Positions 27,709 through 37,419 of a stretch of DNA of 64,000 bases are shown here, in pieces. The position numbers and the translations under genes are program-made. The stretch is from Patescibacteria group bacterium (GTDB lineage Bacteria; Patescibacteriota; Microgenomatia; UBA1406; GWC2-37-13). How positions within the stretch are numbered: the stretch's first letter is position 1; the number at the start of each line of letters is the position of its first letter. Where the stretch lies: the NCBI GenBank assembly GCA_026004435.1, contig BPJD01000001.1, positions 144,924 through 208,923 on the forward strand, given 5' to 3'. Below the pieces are notes generated by a model. It ran no database searches, was not told where the DNA came from, and worked only from the letters and a program-made list of their open reading frames with translations.

Positions 27709-28695
27709 TTACATTATCAGATTAAAAAACCATCCAATCAAGACTATTCCCAAACTAACACAAGCAAAAAACAAAACAAGAAGTTTTGTCTTCATTGCTC
27801 TTTTTAGAATCATAGCTTCAGGAAGGGAAAGTCCGACAGTTGCCATCATAAATGACAAAGCTGTACCAAAAGGAATGCCTTTGGAAACCAACGCTTCCAT
27901 TATCGGAATTACTCCAACTGCGTTTGAATACAAAGGTATGGCCAAAATAGTGGCCAAAGGGACAGTCCAAAAACTGCCATTTTTTAAATATCTTTCAAAA
28001 AAACCTACAGGAACAAAACCATGAATCAATGCTCCTACCCCAACTCCTATTAAAACATAAACATAAATTTTTTTCGTTAAACTCCAGCCTTCTTGCCAAA
28101 ATTTCTTTAAAAGCCAAAAAAAAGGTTTTTTTTTAAGCAAAAAACTTGAGGAATTCTTTTTTTTTGATTTTTCTATAATTTCTCTTAATGACTCATCAAT
28201 CTCTTTTTCTAATCCCGTTTTACCTAAAATTACTCCACTTAAAACACCAATTAGTATTCCTGTTGCTACATAAAATAAAGTTATTTTAAACCCAAAAAGA
28301 CCAATAAAAATAGCAATTGAAGCTTCGTTTACCAGCGGTGAGGTAATCAAAAAAGCTAAAGTTACTCCAAGAGGTATTCCAGCAGACAAAAAGCCGATAA
28401 ATAAAGGGATTGAAGAACAGGAACAAAAAGGTGTAATTACTCCAAAAAAAGAGGCTAAAAAGTAATCAAAGCCATACCAATTTCTTTTGGTTAAAAAATC
28501 ACGAATTTTTTCTGTGGGAATGTAATAGCGGATAATAGCCATCAAATAGTTAATAACAATTAAAAGAGCTAATATTTTTAAAGAGTCATAGATAAAAAAA
28601 TTTAATGCTTCGGCCAGATGAGTTTTAGGAGTAAGTTTTAAGACTGAGAAACTTACCCAGTTAGCAAATTGTTGCAAGGGGTAAAAAATATCCAT
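27709..28695 (-). CDS. Permease of the DUF318/ArsP-like family
   Basis: A 328-aa integral membrane protein with about eight helices. The family hallmark FCSCSSIPLFIG with an upstream GVITP is present, and a second GIPLG/AFLITSPLVNEAS block follows. Such permeases export metalloids, organoarsenicals or other thiol-reactive species. It is the last gene of an arsR-thioredoxin-permease operon, which supports arsenic or heavy-metal efflux. The cysteines in CSC may bind the metal directly. The exact substrate is unknown. Confidence 0.8.
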   Translation of the reverse strand: MDIFYPLQQFANWVSFSVLKLTPKTHLAEALNFFIYDSLKILALLIVINYLMAIIRYYIPTEKIRDFLTKRNWYGFDYFLASFFGVITPFCSCSSIPLFIGFLSAGIPLGVTLAFLITSPLVNEASIAIFIGLFGFKITLFYVATGILIGVLSGVILGKTGLEKEIDESLREIIEKSKKKNSSSFLLKKKPFFWLLKKFWQEGWSLTKKIYVYVLIGVGVGALIHGFVPVGFFERYLKNGSFWTVPLATILAIPLYSNAVGVIPIMEALVSKGIPFGTALSFMMATVGLSLPEAMILKRAMKTKLLVLFFACVSLGIVLIGWFFNLIM

Positions 28696-28731
28696 TATAA
28701 ATTTTTAAAAACTTTACAATTGAATAGTCTC

Positions 28732-28989
28732 TTATCCTAATTTTTCGTTGATTATCTCTTTTATTTTCTCTGTATCATCTATAAATCCCACCATTACTGC
28801 TTCATCATCAATTGTCAAAACTGGAGATTGCATCAATCCCAACTCCATAATCTTTTTTAATCCTTCATCGCCTGTTATATACTCTACTTGAATTGATAGA
28901 CCCAGCTCTTCGACTGCTTTTTGAGTAATCTCATATAACCTTTTACAATTAGAACAACCAGAACCTAAAACAGCTATTTTCATAGGCAT
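28732..28989 (-). CDS. Small thioredoxin-like redox protein
   Basis: An 85-aa thioredoxin-fold protein of the redox-active disulfide protein 2 type. The active site is GSGCSNCKRL near the N-terminus and the cis-proline appears in MQSPVLTID. These proteins commonly accompany DUF318 permeases and ArsR regulators, and may reduce or hand over the metalloid. It lies 9 bp downstream of the regulator gene and 36 bp upstream of the permease gene. Confidence 0.85.
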   Translation of the reverse strand: MPMKIAVLGSGCSNCKRLYEITQKAVEELGLSIQVEYITGDEGLKKIMELGLMQSPVLTIDDEAVMVGFIDDTEKIKEIINEKLG

Positions 28990-28998
28990 TTGAAAAAC

Positions 28999-29319
28999 TT
29001 ATAAATTTTGAAATTCTTTAAGAATTGCTAAAAGATTATTTCCTTTTTCTGTTAAAAAATATCTTTTAAATCTTCCCTCTTGTTTAAAATAAACAATTCC
29101 TTGTTTTTGAAACTCTGATAAATGATGGGAAATCAAAGTTTGCGATAACTCAGTTAATTGCATTAACTCACAGACACAATGAGGATTTTCTAAAGCCAAA
29201 ATTAAGGCAGTTTTTGAGGCTGAGCTAATTGTTTTAAGCTCTTTTTCAAGTTTTTCACAAAACTTTAAACTGATTTTTTTGTGCTCTATCTGGCAGTAGC
29301 ACAATTTCTGAGTTAACAT
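28999..29319 (-). CDS. ArsR-family transcriptional regulator
   Basis: A 106-aa winged-helix repressor. The helix-turn-helix reads NPHCVCELMQLTELSQTLIS (about residues 46-65) followed by HHLSEFQKQGIVYFKQEGR, the ArsR recognition helix and wing. The cysteine pair CVCEL matches the ELCVCDL-type metal-binding site of ArsR, and CYC near the N-terminus could add ligands. The ATG at 29319 is chosen because it is 9 bp from a strong -10 box; the longer frame to 29499 runs over the promoter. Confidence 0.87.
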   Translation of the reverse strand: MLTQKLCYCQIEHKKISLKFCEKLEKELKTISSASKTALILALENPHCVCELMQLTELSQTLISHHLSEFQKQGIVYFKQEGRFKRYFLTEKGNNLLAILKEFQNL

Positions 29320-29328
29320 AGAAAAAAT

Positions 29329-29358
29329 ATTATATATGAACAATCTTTCATATGTCAA
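29329..29358 (-). promoter_or_regulatory. arsR promoter with overlapping operator
   Basis: TTGACA (29353-29358) and TATAAT (29329-29334) are 18 bp apart on the minus strand. The spacer is filled by the inverted repeat ATATGAA-N6-TTCATAT (29334-29353), typical of ArsR/SmtB operators. The regulator would repress its own operon and release on metal binding. Confidence 0.8.
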
Positions 29359-29421
29359 GAGAAAGTATAGCAAAAAGTTTAATCTATAAAACCCAAACTC
29401 CACCTCCCAGGTGGAAAATAT

Positions 29422-29616
29422 ATGAAATATACTTCCCTTTATGAAACAAAAGACTATTATTCTTTTATAAACCGAGGTTTGGAAACATACCTTCGGCAAG
29501 TGGGTTTAAAGATAGAATTTGAGACTAATTTTCCGGGTGTTTTTTTAAATAGTGGTGGCAAGTCTTTGTTAAGCATTTTTTTAAAGGAGAAAAAGTTTTA
29601 CAACGCTTTTCACTAA
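29422..29616 (+). CDS. Short hypothetical frame, possible gene fragment
   Basis: A 64-codon frame divergent from arsR. It reads YYSFINRGLETYLRQVGLKI, then FPGVFLNSGGKSLLSIF, which faintly recalls the N-terminal motif of GHMP kinases, but it is too short to be functional as such. It probably belongs to the decayed genes around it. Confidence 0.25.
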   Translation: MKYTSLYETKDYYSFINRGLETYLRQVGLKIEFETNFPGVFLNSGGKSLLSIFLKEKKFYNAFH

Positions 29617-29694
29617 AGATTTTTTAGATGGTATTTAGAGTCTTTAAAAATGATTTTAAAAATATCAAAATAGAATCTGCCAAAATAAACTCAT

Positions 29695-30036
29695 ATGAAG
29701 GATTATAAAGGAATAATTGTTGAAGAAAGTTTAGGAGATAATAGAGTTCTTAATAATTTAAAAATTATTGGGGTCAGGATATCAGAGTAGGAAAATCCAG
29801 TTGATAGATGGCATCTTTATACTGTGCAGGTTTCAAAAGATGAAATTGGTAGACTTTCTAAATATCTTAAGCCGGGTTGGTATATGCATTTTTGGCAAGA
29901 GCAAGATGTAATTGCAGTTTTTAAGGATAGAAAATTTGAGTTTAACTATGATGACAAATCTACTTGGAAGCCTGTTATAGAGTATGGTTTATCCTTAGGA
30001 ATACCAAAGGAAGAGCTTGATTTTCCTATAGATTGA
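29695..30036 (+). pseudogene. Small hypothetical protein with an internal TAG
   Basis: One continuous frame from ATG 29695 (MKDYKGIIVEESLGDNRVL) to the stop at 30036, interrupted only by a TAG at 29788-29790 after codon 31. The rest reads WHLYTVQVSKDEIGRLSKYL and EYGLSLGIPKEELDFP. A single base change (for example GAG or AAG to TAG) would explain it. The full product would be about 113 aa; function unknown. Confidence 0.6.
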
Positions 30037-30039
30037 TAA

Positions 30040-30690
<651 letters not shown>

Positions 30691-30794
30691 CATTAATTAA
30701 TTTTATATATTAATTTTAAAGAAACAGAACTTTATTTTTGATCTTGTCTGTATAAAATAATAAATAAAAGGGATTGAAAATAAGGTTAAGCCAA

Positions 30795-31595
30795 ATGAGA
30801 AAAATAATATTTATACTCTTTTTAATTTTTGCAGTCGGATTTGCTGCTTTTTATTTTATAGCTATAAGACAAGCAAAGATAAACAAACCTGAACAAGATA
30901 AAATTAATTATGCACCAGAAAAAGAATAAGTTCCCTCTGTTGAATCTAATTCTCAAAATCAGGAAAAGTTTAACATTTATAAAAACAATCAGTATGGTTT
31001 TAGTTTTAAATATCCTTAAAATTTTATTCTAAGCCCAGAGGAAAAATGCGGTTGGATTTTAGTTGATGCTACAAAAGAAGAAAATTGTCTTGTTTCATTA
31101 AAGCTAATTTCTTCAGAGATAAACACAGATTATTTTCCTATTGCTTATTTTTGGTTAATAAGAGATTTTGATTCAGTTAATATCGGCGGCCAAATAAAAA
31201 GCATAGTCTATGACAGCCAGACAGGTATTTGGATAGAGGATTCTTTTAATTATAAAAAAAGATTGTCCGTTTACTCACAAACAATCTCTGGCAACTCCAT
31301 TATTAAGGCTGAAAATGAAGGTAGCTCCGCAGCTTATAATTATTACATTATTCCAGATTATGAAAAAAATCAGGTAGCAATTTTTTCTTTTCCTGTTGCT
31401 TTTAGACTGCGCTGTGATTTTATTGAGGATGATACTAAAAAATCCGAGTGCGAAGCTTATTTGAACTCTATTGTTCAGGATTTTGGTAAAGACGAAGATA
31501 GTAAGATGGCCTACTCAGAAGGTTGGATTCAAGAAGAGTACTTTACCAAAATTTACTCTGAGGCTGAACTTATTGTTAAGAGTTTAAGCTTTTAA
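30795..31595 (+). pseudogene. Membrane-anchored PsbP-like protein with two internal stops
   Basis: A single frame of 267 codons with TAA at 30927 and at 31017. It opens with a membrane anchor (MRKIIFILFLIFAVGFAAFY), then an EK-rich linker, then FNIYKNNQYGFSFKYP, the same domain start as the intact protein at 19151. The C-terminal 190 codons are otherwise open, so decay is recent. Confidence 0.7.
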
Positions 31596-31611
31596 AATCT
31601 TCTTTATCTCC

Positions 31612-31650
31612 AAATTCCATCCTGGAGGTGGAATTTATCTTTTTCTTTTA
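31612..31650. terminator. Bidirectional hairpin terminator
   Basis: Perfect 8-bp stem AAATTCCA/TGGAATTT (31612-31619 with 31629-31636), then a T-rich run. It lies between two convergent genes. Confidence 0.6.
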
Positions 31651-32358
31651 CCCAAATATCCACTCCTCTACTCTTCTTTTCAACCCAAAATACTCCTCTT
31701 TCTCAAACTGCATATTGGCTATACAGTATCTTTTGGATTTAAGATGAGAGCAAAACATAGATTCATAAAGATCATAGGAGTCGTGGATAAACAGGCTGTT
31801 TGAGACTTTGTTGCTCCAGCTTACTTCAAAACAGTTTGAGCAGTTTATACTCTCGTTTACTCTTATTCCAAAACTGCAGTTTGAGCTATCTCTGCTTGCC
31901 AGCATAAAGGCACTGTTAAAAATTTTGTAGCAGAAAATGATATCTCGACTATCAAAGATAGACACACTTTTATAGACATTTCTTGAGTTGTATATACTGT
32001 CGGATTTTGCAAAATCTTTGCTGTTTATATTTTTTTCAGCTGTGTAAATCTTTATTTCCTCCCAGGCTTTTAGAATATCCTCTATTGATTTTAAAGATCT
32101 TTTTTCTCTCATCCAGCCTGTTTTTTTAAACTCTTCGGCTATTGCCTTTTGTGAGGCTACTCTCTCTTCTTTTGAGAAAAAAGCATAGGTTTTCTCGCCT
32201 GTTAAAGCACAAATTTTCTCCTCAGCTTTTGGAATATCAAAGCTGAATTCTTCCTCTATCTTTTTAAGAGTAAGGTTTTTAAGCGTTGCTTCATCAACCG
32301 TGGGAAAAAATTGTTTTAAGATTTTAAAAGCTGTTTGTAAGGCTGTTTGTTTTGTCAT
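31648..32358 (-). CDS. Hypothetical protein with pentapeptide/beta-helix-like middle
   Basis: A 236-aa protein. The N-terminal 100 residues are helical, with CALTGEKTYAFFSKEERVAS suggesting a small conserved domain. Residues about 110-210 show short periodic repeats rich in S, N, D and C (DSIYNSRNVYKSVSIFDSRD, and similar), as in a right-handed beta-helix. It follows the HerA-like gene by 9 bp and is probably co-transcribed with it. I do not recognise a family. Confidence 0.55.
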   Translation of the reverse strand: MTKQTALQTAFKILKQFFPTVDEATLKNLTLKKIEEEFSFDIPKAEEKICALTGEKTYAFFSKEERVASQKAIAEEFKKTGWMREKRSLKSIEDILKAWEEIKIYTAEKNINSKDFAKSDSIYNSRNVYKSVSIFDSRDIIFCYKIFNSAFMLASRDSSNCSFGIRVNESINCSNCFEVSWSNKVSNSLFIHDSYDLYESMFCSHLKSKRYCIANMQFEKEEYFGLKRRVEEWIFG

Positions 32359-32367
32359 AGTTCTAAT

Positions 32368-34074
32368 TTAACTGATAAAAATAGTCTTTCCTTTTATTGC
32401 AGGATAGAATTTTCCTTTTGCAAAAACCCTTGTAATAATCTCCCTTGGATTAAGGTTTATAAAAAGTTGTCTTTTTAGCTCCTGTTCTTGTTTTTGGTTA
32501 TCAAATATGATCCTTGGTATCTCAAGCTCGAGATTTGAGCTGATTATCTTTGCTTCTTCATCCGAGACTTTAAAAACAAAAAAGTTATAAACATTGGAAA
32601 GGGTTGCTTTAAGAAGTTTTTCAGAGACTTGAGTCAGATACTGCTGGGCGAGGCAGAGCCCTAAATTAAATTTTCTTGCCTCAGAAAGAATCGAGATTAA
32701 AGCTTCATTTTCAACTATTGAAACTTCATCAATAATCAAAATTATTTTTTTGTTTATCCGCCGCTTCTGGCTTATTAAAAATACCTGCTGGATAATCAGA
32801 CCTGCGATAAGCTGAGTTGCTTTCTGCCCCAGATAGATTCTCTCTAAGGGAATACTTATCAGAAAGTTTTTGCTTATTGATTCCTCAAGGTTAAGCGCGT
32901 TTGTCTGCTCTTTTGAAAAAGCCGGAATAAAGCTCATCTCATCGATTAGTGAGAGAATCGGAACAATTGCAGAGTCATAGTAGCTTGTGATAATCTCCAT
33001 AAACTCTGTCTAGAAAAAGTGCTTTAAAAAATCCTCTTGGGTTGTTTCAAGTAGTTTGTTTTTAAACTCGATATCAGTTAAGAATTTTTTCAAGGCTTCC
33101 AGATTCATCTTTTCCTGATTAAACAAAAGATAGAGGCTGTACTTTAAGACTCGCTCAAGCTTGCTGTTAAAGCTTTGGGAAAGAAGGGTTTTAAAAAGCA
33201 AAAGCGTAAGTTCGGTTGAGATTTTGGGCTCGCTTTGGCTTGGAAAAAGCTCGCAGTAGGAGTTTACAAAATCAAAGCTGATCTTTTCTTTTGAGATGTT
33301 TTGAAGGTTTTTTTCTATGCTAGCATGGTCGATCAAGACAACGCTGTATTCATCCGAAAAATGAGAAAGCTTTTCGATAAAAAGCTGGATGAATTTTGAT
33401 TTTCCTACTCCTGTTTGTCCGACAATAAGCGAGTGTTTTAAAAAATCAAAGGAGGAAAGATTTAGATAAAATTTACGGTTTGAGAAGGGAAAGGCTTCTA
33501 TCTCAAGTAGAGAGAGATCATTTCTTTCTCCTAAAATTTCATAGGCTTTTGTAATATCAAGGCAGATTGGCAACTCTTCTTTTTGCAAAAGGTATTTGTT
33601 GCCAAAATCAATCTCTAAAAACCTTTCTATATTGGAAAAGACAGTTTTTTTTAAGACAAAGATTTCCCCATTCTCTTCCCAAAGAATTGAGAGTTTAAAA
33701 AAAGGAAAGAGTTTTAAAAAAAAGCCCTTTTCTATTACCAAGAATTTTAAGTTTTTGTTTTGTCTTGTTTTGCTCAAGAGCTCGTTTAAGTTTTTGTATT
33801 TTGTAAACTTAAAGTTTTTTGCCGGTTTGGCTTTACTTGCAATGGCTGGTTTTGGATCAATATCTTCATTTTTTTTCAAAAGCACATAGCCTATCTTTTC
33901 AATAAGTGGAGGCAGATCTTTTTCAACAAAAAGATTACAGTTTAAACTGTTTTCCTTGAACTCAAAGATTAAAGAAAATCTTTTAGAAACTTTCTCTAGT
34001 TGTTTAAAAACCTTTTGCCATTGCTCGGCTGTAATTTTATCTTTCAGAAAATAAATTTTATATCCCTGTTTCAT
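32368..34074 (-). pseudogene. HerA/VirB4-like P-loop ATPase split by one TAG
   Basis: A 568-codon frame interrupted by a single TAG at 33010-33012. The first part has a distinct N-terminal domain, then Walker A in IVGQTGVGKSKF and VVLIDHAS. The second part holds Walker B in KIILIIDEVSIVENEALI and the arginine-rich ARKFNLGLCLAQQYL, as in HerA/VirB4/TraC DNA-pumping ATPases. Both halves are otherwise undamaged. Either the mutation is very recent, or it is a sequencing error, or the halves are made separately (ATG at 33000). The ATG at 34074 has TATACT just upstream. Confidence 0.7.
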
Positions 34075-34122
34075 ATGGCATAAGTATAGCATTTATAATA
34101 TTTTTGTTTTTAATTTTTATTT

Positions 34123-34254
34123 TTATAAAGGGCTAAAGTCGATATAGCTTAATAACTCTTCAATTTCTTCAAGTTGTTTTGATATAAACTTGGATAAAAA
34201 GAGGCTTTCTTTTTCTGTTTTTACTCTTTTATTAGCTCTTATACGATCTTTCAT
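34123..34254 (-). CDS. Small hypothetical ORF (43 aa)
   Basis: A short frame, MKDRIRANKRVKTEKESLFL..., basic then helical (SKFISKQLEEIEELLSYI). A TATTAT box lies just upstream on the minus strand. There is no homology I can name; it may be a leftover next to the mobile element. Confidence 0.3.
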   Translation of the reverse strand: MKDRIRANKRVKTEKESLFLSKFISKQLEEIEELLSYIDFSPL

Positions 34255-34300
34255 CTTATAATATCTTGGTACCTATGTAGGCATTAACCAAAAAAAGTAC

Positions 34301-34785
34301 TGCGCAAGTTGAGATACATAAGTAACACTTCTATATCAACTTATATCATCAAACGATATGGAATTAGGTAAAGGATCATTAAAAGATGCAGGGACATTAC
34401 CTATACAATATAATCCTAAACCAGAACAAGTTCGGTTCAGGATATAGTCTCCCAGGACTTTTGATTAAAAGTTTCACCAAAACAAGGATGCTTTCTAGAA
34501 GGCCAAAGAAAAGAAGAAGAAGAAAAACAATTGATTTTGCCAAAGCAAAAAGTACATGAAAAATTTACTAGGAGCTTACAGAAGAAGTTTATGCAGGAGG
34601 ATGAATATTTTGAAGATTTATTAACAGAGACAGACCTTACAGATGCAAACAAGAGATTAACCGAATAGTTAATCTTTTACAATCTTATAAGATATCAGCA
34701 ATCACTTAATTATCAATCACCAGTTGAATGGTATAATGAAAATTATAGGCTAATGAGAGTGTTACCGATGTAACCGACTTATACA
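34301..34785 (+). mobile_element. 485-bp transposase-derived element, copy 3
   Basis: The ends TGCGCAAG... and ...CTTATACA are imperfect inverted repeats with TG/CA tips as in IS3/IS481 elements. A 5-bp target duplication AGTAC flanks it (34296-34300 and 34786-34790). The plus strand encodes the C-terminus of an integrase-core transposase: KVHEKFTRSLQKKFMQEDEY, a stop in place of tryptophan, then LIFYNLIRYQQSLNYQSPVEW. The upstream catalytic part is missing, so it must move in trans. Confidence 0.85.
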
Positions 34786-34790
34786 AGTAC

Positions 34791-34819
34791 TTGACAAATT
34801 TGATAATAGACTTTATAGT
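34791..34819 (+). promoter_or_regulatory. Pilin promoter, next to the element
   Basis: TTGACA (34791-34796), 17 bp, TATAGT (34814-34819). The -35 box directly follows the target duplication of the mobile element. The expected start site is at the ATG (34826), so the mRNA is leaderless. Confidence 0.8.
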
Positions 34820-34825
34820 AAAAAT

Positions 34826-35344
34826 ATGATGAAAAAAATAAATAATCAAAAAGGTTTTACATTAATTGAACTTTTAATAGTTATTGCTTTGCTTGGAGCG
34901 TTAGCAGTTGGTTTGCTGGCAGCAGTTGATCCTTTTGAACAATTAAAAAAAGGTAGAGATACCTCAACAAGAAACACAGCTGCTGAATTTTACGGTGCAT
35001 CTATTCGTTACTACGCTCAGAGATCAAGGTTTGCTTGGGATGAAACTACTACACCTTTAGCTACTGGTACAGTAACTAGTTTAAATAATCTAACTGAAGC
35101 AATTTCATTAATGGCAGATGCTGGAGAATTAAAAGAAGATTTTGTTGAATTAGCTGGTACAGGAAATTTATCTAGAATTTCACTATATTATGAGACTTCC
35201 CAAAAGCTAGTTGTTTGTTTCCAACCGGAATCAAAGTCCTTTAGAAATGATGCAAACACAAAGTACAATCAATTTGGTGTTGTTCAACCAACATCAGTGT
35301 GTCCTGATCCTAACTCCACATCTTGCTATTATTGTTTCAAATGA
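34826..35344 (+). CDS. Type IV pilin (PilA-like)
   Basis: The prepilin signal is KGFTLIELLIVIALLGALAV with glutamate 5 of the mature protein. The 172-aa product has a disulfide-prone C-terminus (CPDPNSTSCYYC). It has its own strong promoter, unlike the clustered prepilins at 40-42.5 kb, so it may be the major pilin. It is followed after 17 bp by a DUF2723-like membrane protein that could glycosylate it. Confidence 0.88.
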   Translation: MMKKINNQKGFTLIELLIVIALLGALAVGLLAAVDPFEQLKKGRDTSTRNTAAEFYGASIRYYAQRSRFAWDETTTPLATGTVTSLNNLTEAISLMADAGELKEDFVELAGTGNLSRISLYYETSQKLVVCFQPESKSFRNDANTKYNQFGVVQPTSVCPDPNSTSCYYCFK

Positions 35345-35361
35345 TTGGGTTAGATTAAAGA

Positions 35362-37419
35362 ATGTTTTCTAGGGTTTATAAGCAATACTTGAAATCAAAA
35401 TTTTTAAAAAATCCTATTGAAGTTCTTGTTTTTGCAACTCCATTAATATTATATATTGCAACCTTGTCAAAGACTATTTATGGCGGTGATGCAGGAGATT
35501 TCGGCTCTGCTGTGCTTACCAGAAGTTTTGCTCATCCGCCTGGTTATCCTTTTTATACAATGCTTGGTATCATCTTTGCCAAATTGCCATTTTATTCTTT
35601 TGTAGAAAAAATCTCCTTAATATCTGCTATAGCAACTACTATTTCTGTTTATCTATTATTTAAGATTATTTTAATTTTATCTGAAGGTTTTAAGTTTTTA
35701 TCTGAAATTGAGAAAAGATTATTTGCTTTTTTAGCTATTCTCTTTTTTGTTTTCAATTATATTATTTGGCTTTACTCAATTACAATTGAAGTTTTTGCGC
35801 TAAACACAACTATAGTTTTGGCTTTGTTTTATTTTACTCTGCATTATCTTAAATTTAAGCAATTAAGGTATTTATATATAATCTTTTTTTTAATTGGACT
35901 GGGTCTTGCGCATCATCATACATTTATTTTAGTCTTACCTTCAATTCTTATATTGTTTAAATCTTATTTTAGAACGCGTATTAGTTTACGGTGGAATTTA
36001 TTTTTATTAAGTTTATTTTGGTTTTTGTTGGGTTTATCTCCGTATTTATATGTATTTTGGGCATCTTATAATAATTCTGTGTTTAACTGGGGTAATGTGA
36101 CTAATTTATCCTCTTTTTCTGAGTTGTTTTTTAGAAAAGCTTACGGAACATTTTTAGCGGGTCCGTTTATTTTAAATATTTTAGATCATAGATTGCTTCA
36201 GCTGAAAAACTTAATTATTTATATGATCTCGGATTTTACTTATCTTGGATTTATCTTTATTATTATTGGTTTAATTTTTGCTTTTACTTTAAGAAGTTTC
36301 TACTTCTATGCTTTAATTTTAGCTTTTATCTTAACTGGTCCTTTCTTTGTTTTTTATGCTAACTTTCCATTGCTTGAGGCATTTATGTTTGCTGTGATGG
36401 AGCGATTTTTGTTTTTGTTTTATGCTATATCTATTTTTTTTCTATACTTGGGCATTGTCGTTGTATATAAATTTATTTCTAAAATTAAGTTTAGTTCTAA
36501 TTTTTCAAAGATCTTTATTGTTTTTTTTTATAATCTAATTTTAATAGTTTTGCTTTTATTTTTATTATTTAGAAATTATTCTTCTTTAAAGTATTTAAGA
36601 ATTGAGTTAATGCCTGAGAAAATGGTTGCTGATTTATTAGATTTTATTGACAACAACTCTATAGTCTTGTTAAACAATGACACTCTTTCGTTTAGTGGAT
36701 CTTATTATTTTTTTGCTAATGAAGGAAAATACTTTAATCAGGAAAATAAAATTGTTTTGTCTTCTTTTCGCTTACCTTTTAAATATTATTTAAATAATAT
36801 AAAAACTAGGTATAAAAAAATAGTCCTGCCAGAAGATATTGATCTAACTAAGTTTTTGTTAGAAAACAAAACGAACTTTAATATTTACTCAAACTCAAGG
36901 TACAAATTAAACTCTGATGATTACGATTGGGTAAATATAGGTGTCCTTTATAAATTGGTTAAAAAAGATGAGAAGTTAGATCAAATTGGACTGACTAAAA
37001 GCTTTTGGAATAATTCTTATGTCAACGAAATCTTAAGGTTCATTGATTCAGATGAAAAAATATTTAGAAATCTTTACTTATATGATATTCGTCGTATTTA
37101 TGCAGTTGGTTTACAAAACTCAAGTTATACGATGTTGTTGGCTAAAGATTATCAAACTGCTCAAGAGTATTTAAATAAAGCTGAGGTTCTTTATCCTGTC
37201 GATGCAGACATTTATTATTTATATGCTGAACTGTTCTACCAACAAAATAACTGTGAAGCTTCTTACAAAAAGATTAAATCAGCTTTAGATAAAAAACCTA
37301 ATGATGAGGTTTATCTTAATTTTTTGGCAAAGTTAAGTGATAAATGCTTTCCAAAAGGTTCTGATAAATACAATGAAATTAAAGATTATTTAGATAATGC
37401 TTTAAAAACACCTTTATAG
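35362..37419 (+). CDS. DUF2723-like membrane protein with TPR tail
   Basis: A 685-aa protein with about 11 membrane helices in the first 420 residues. The first outer loop reads YGGDAGDFGSAV...AHPPGYPFYTMLG, the hallmark of the DUF2723/protein-O-mannosyltransferase-like family (GT-C fold) with its acidic catalytic pair. The C-terminal 90 residues form TPR-like helices. Such enzymes use lipid-linked sugars; a pilin or surface protein acceptor is likely from context. The stop overlaps the end of the convergent YfhO-like gene by 34 bp. Confidence 0.75.
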   Translation: MFSRVYKQYLKSKFLKNPIEVLVFATPLILYIATLSKTIYGGDAGDFGSAVLTRSFAHPPGYPFYTMLGIIFAKLPFYSFVEKISLISAIATTISVYLLFKIILILSEGFKFLSEIEKRLFAFLAILFFVFNYIIWLYSITIEVFALNTTIVLALFYFTLHYLKFKQLRYLYIIFFLIGLGLAHHHTFILVLPSILILFKSYFRTRISLRWNLFLLSLFWFLLGLSPYLYVFWASYNNSVFNWGNVTNLSSFSELFFRKAYGTFLAGPFILNILDHRLLQLKNLIIYMISDFTYLGFIFIIIGLIFAFTLRSFYFYALILAFILTGPFFVFYANFPLLEAFMFAVMERFLFLFYAISIFFLYLGIVVVYKFISKIKFSSNFSKIFIVFFYNLILIVLLLFLLFRNYSSLKYLRIELMPEKMVADLLDFIDNNSIVLLNNDTLSFSGSYYFFANEGKYFNQENKIVLSSFRLPFKYYLNNIKTRYKKIVLPEDIDLTKFLLENKTNFNIYSNSRYKLNSDDYDWVNIGVLYKLVKKDEKLDQIGLTKSFWNNSYVNEILRFIDSDEKIFRNLYLYDIRRIYAVGLQNSSYTMLLAKDYQTAQEYLNKAEVLYPVDADIYYLYAELFYQQNNCEASYKKIKSALDKKPNDEVYLNFLAKLSDKCFPKGSDKYNEIKDYLDNALKTPL

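Noticed and set aside
27698..28024. Plus-strand frame of 108 aa
   Set aside because: It is antisense to the well-supported permease gene.
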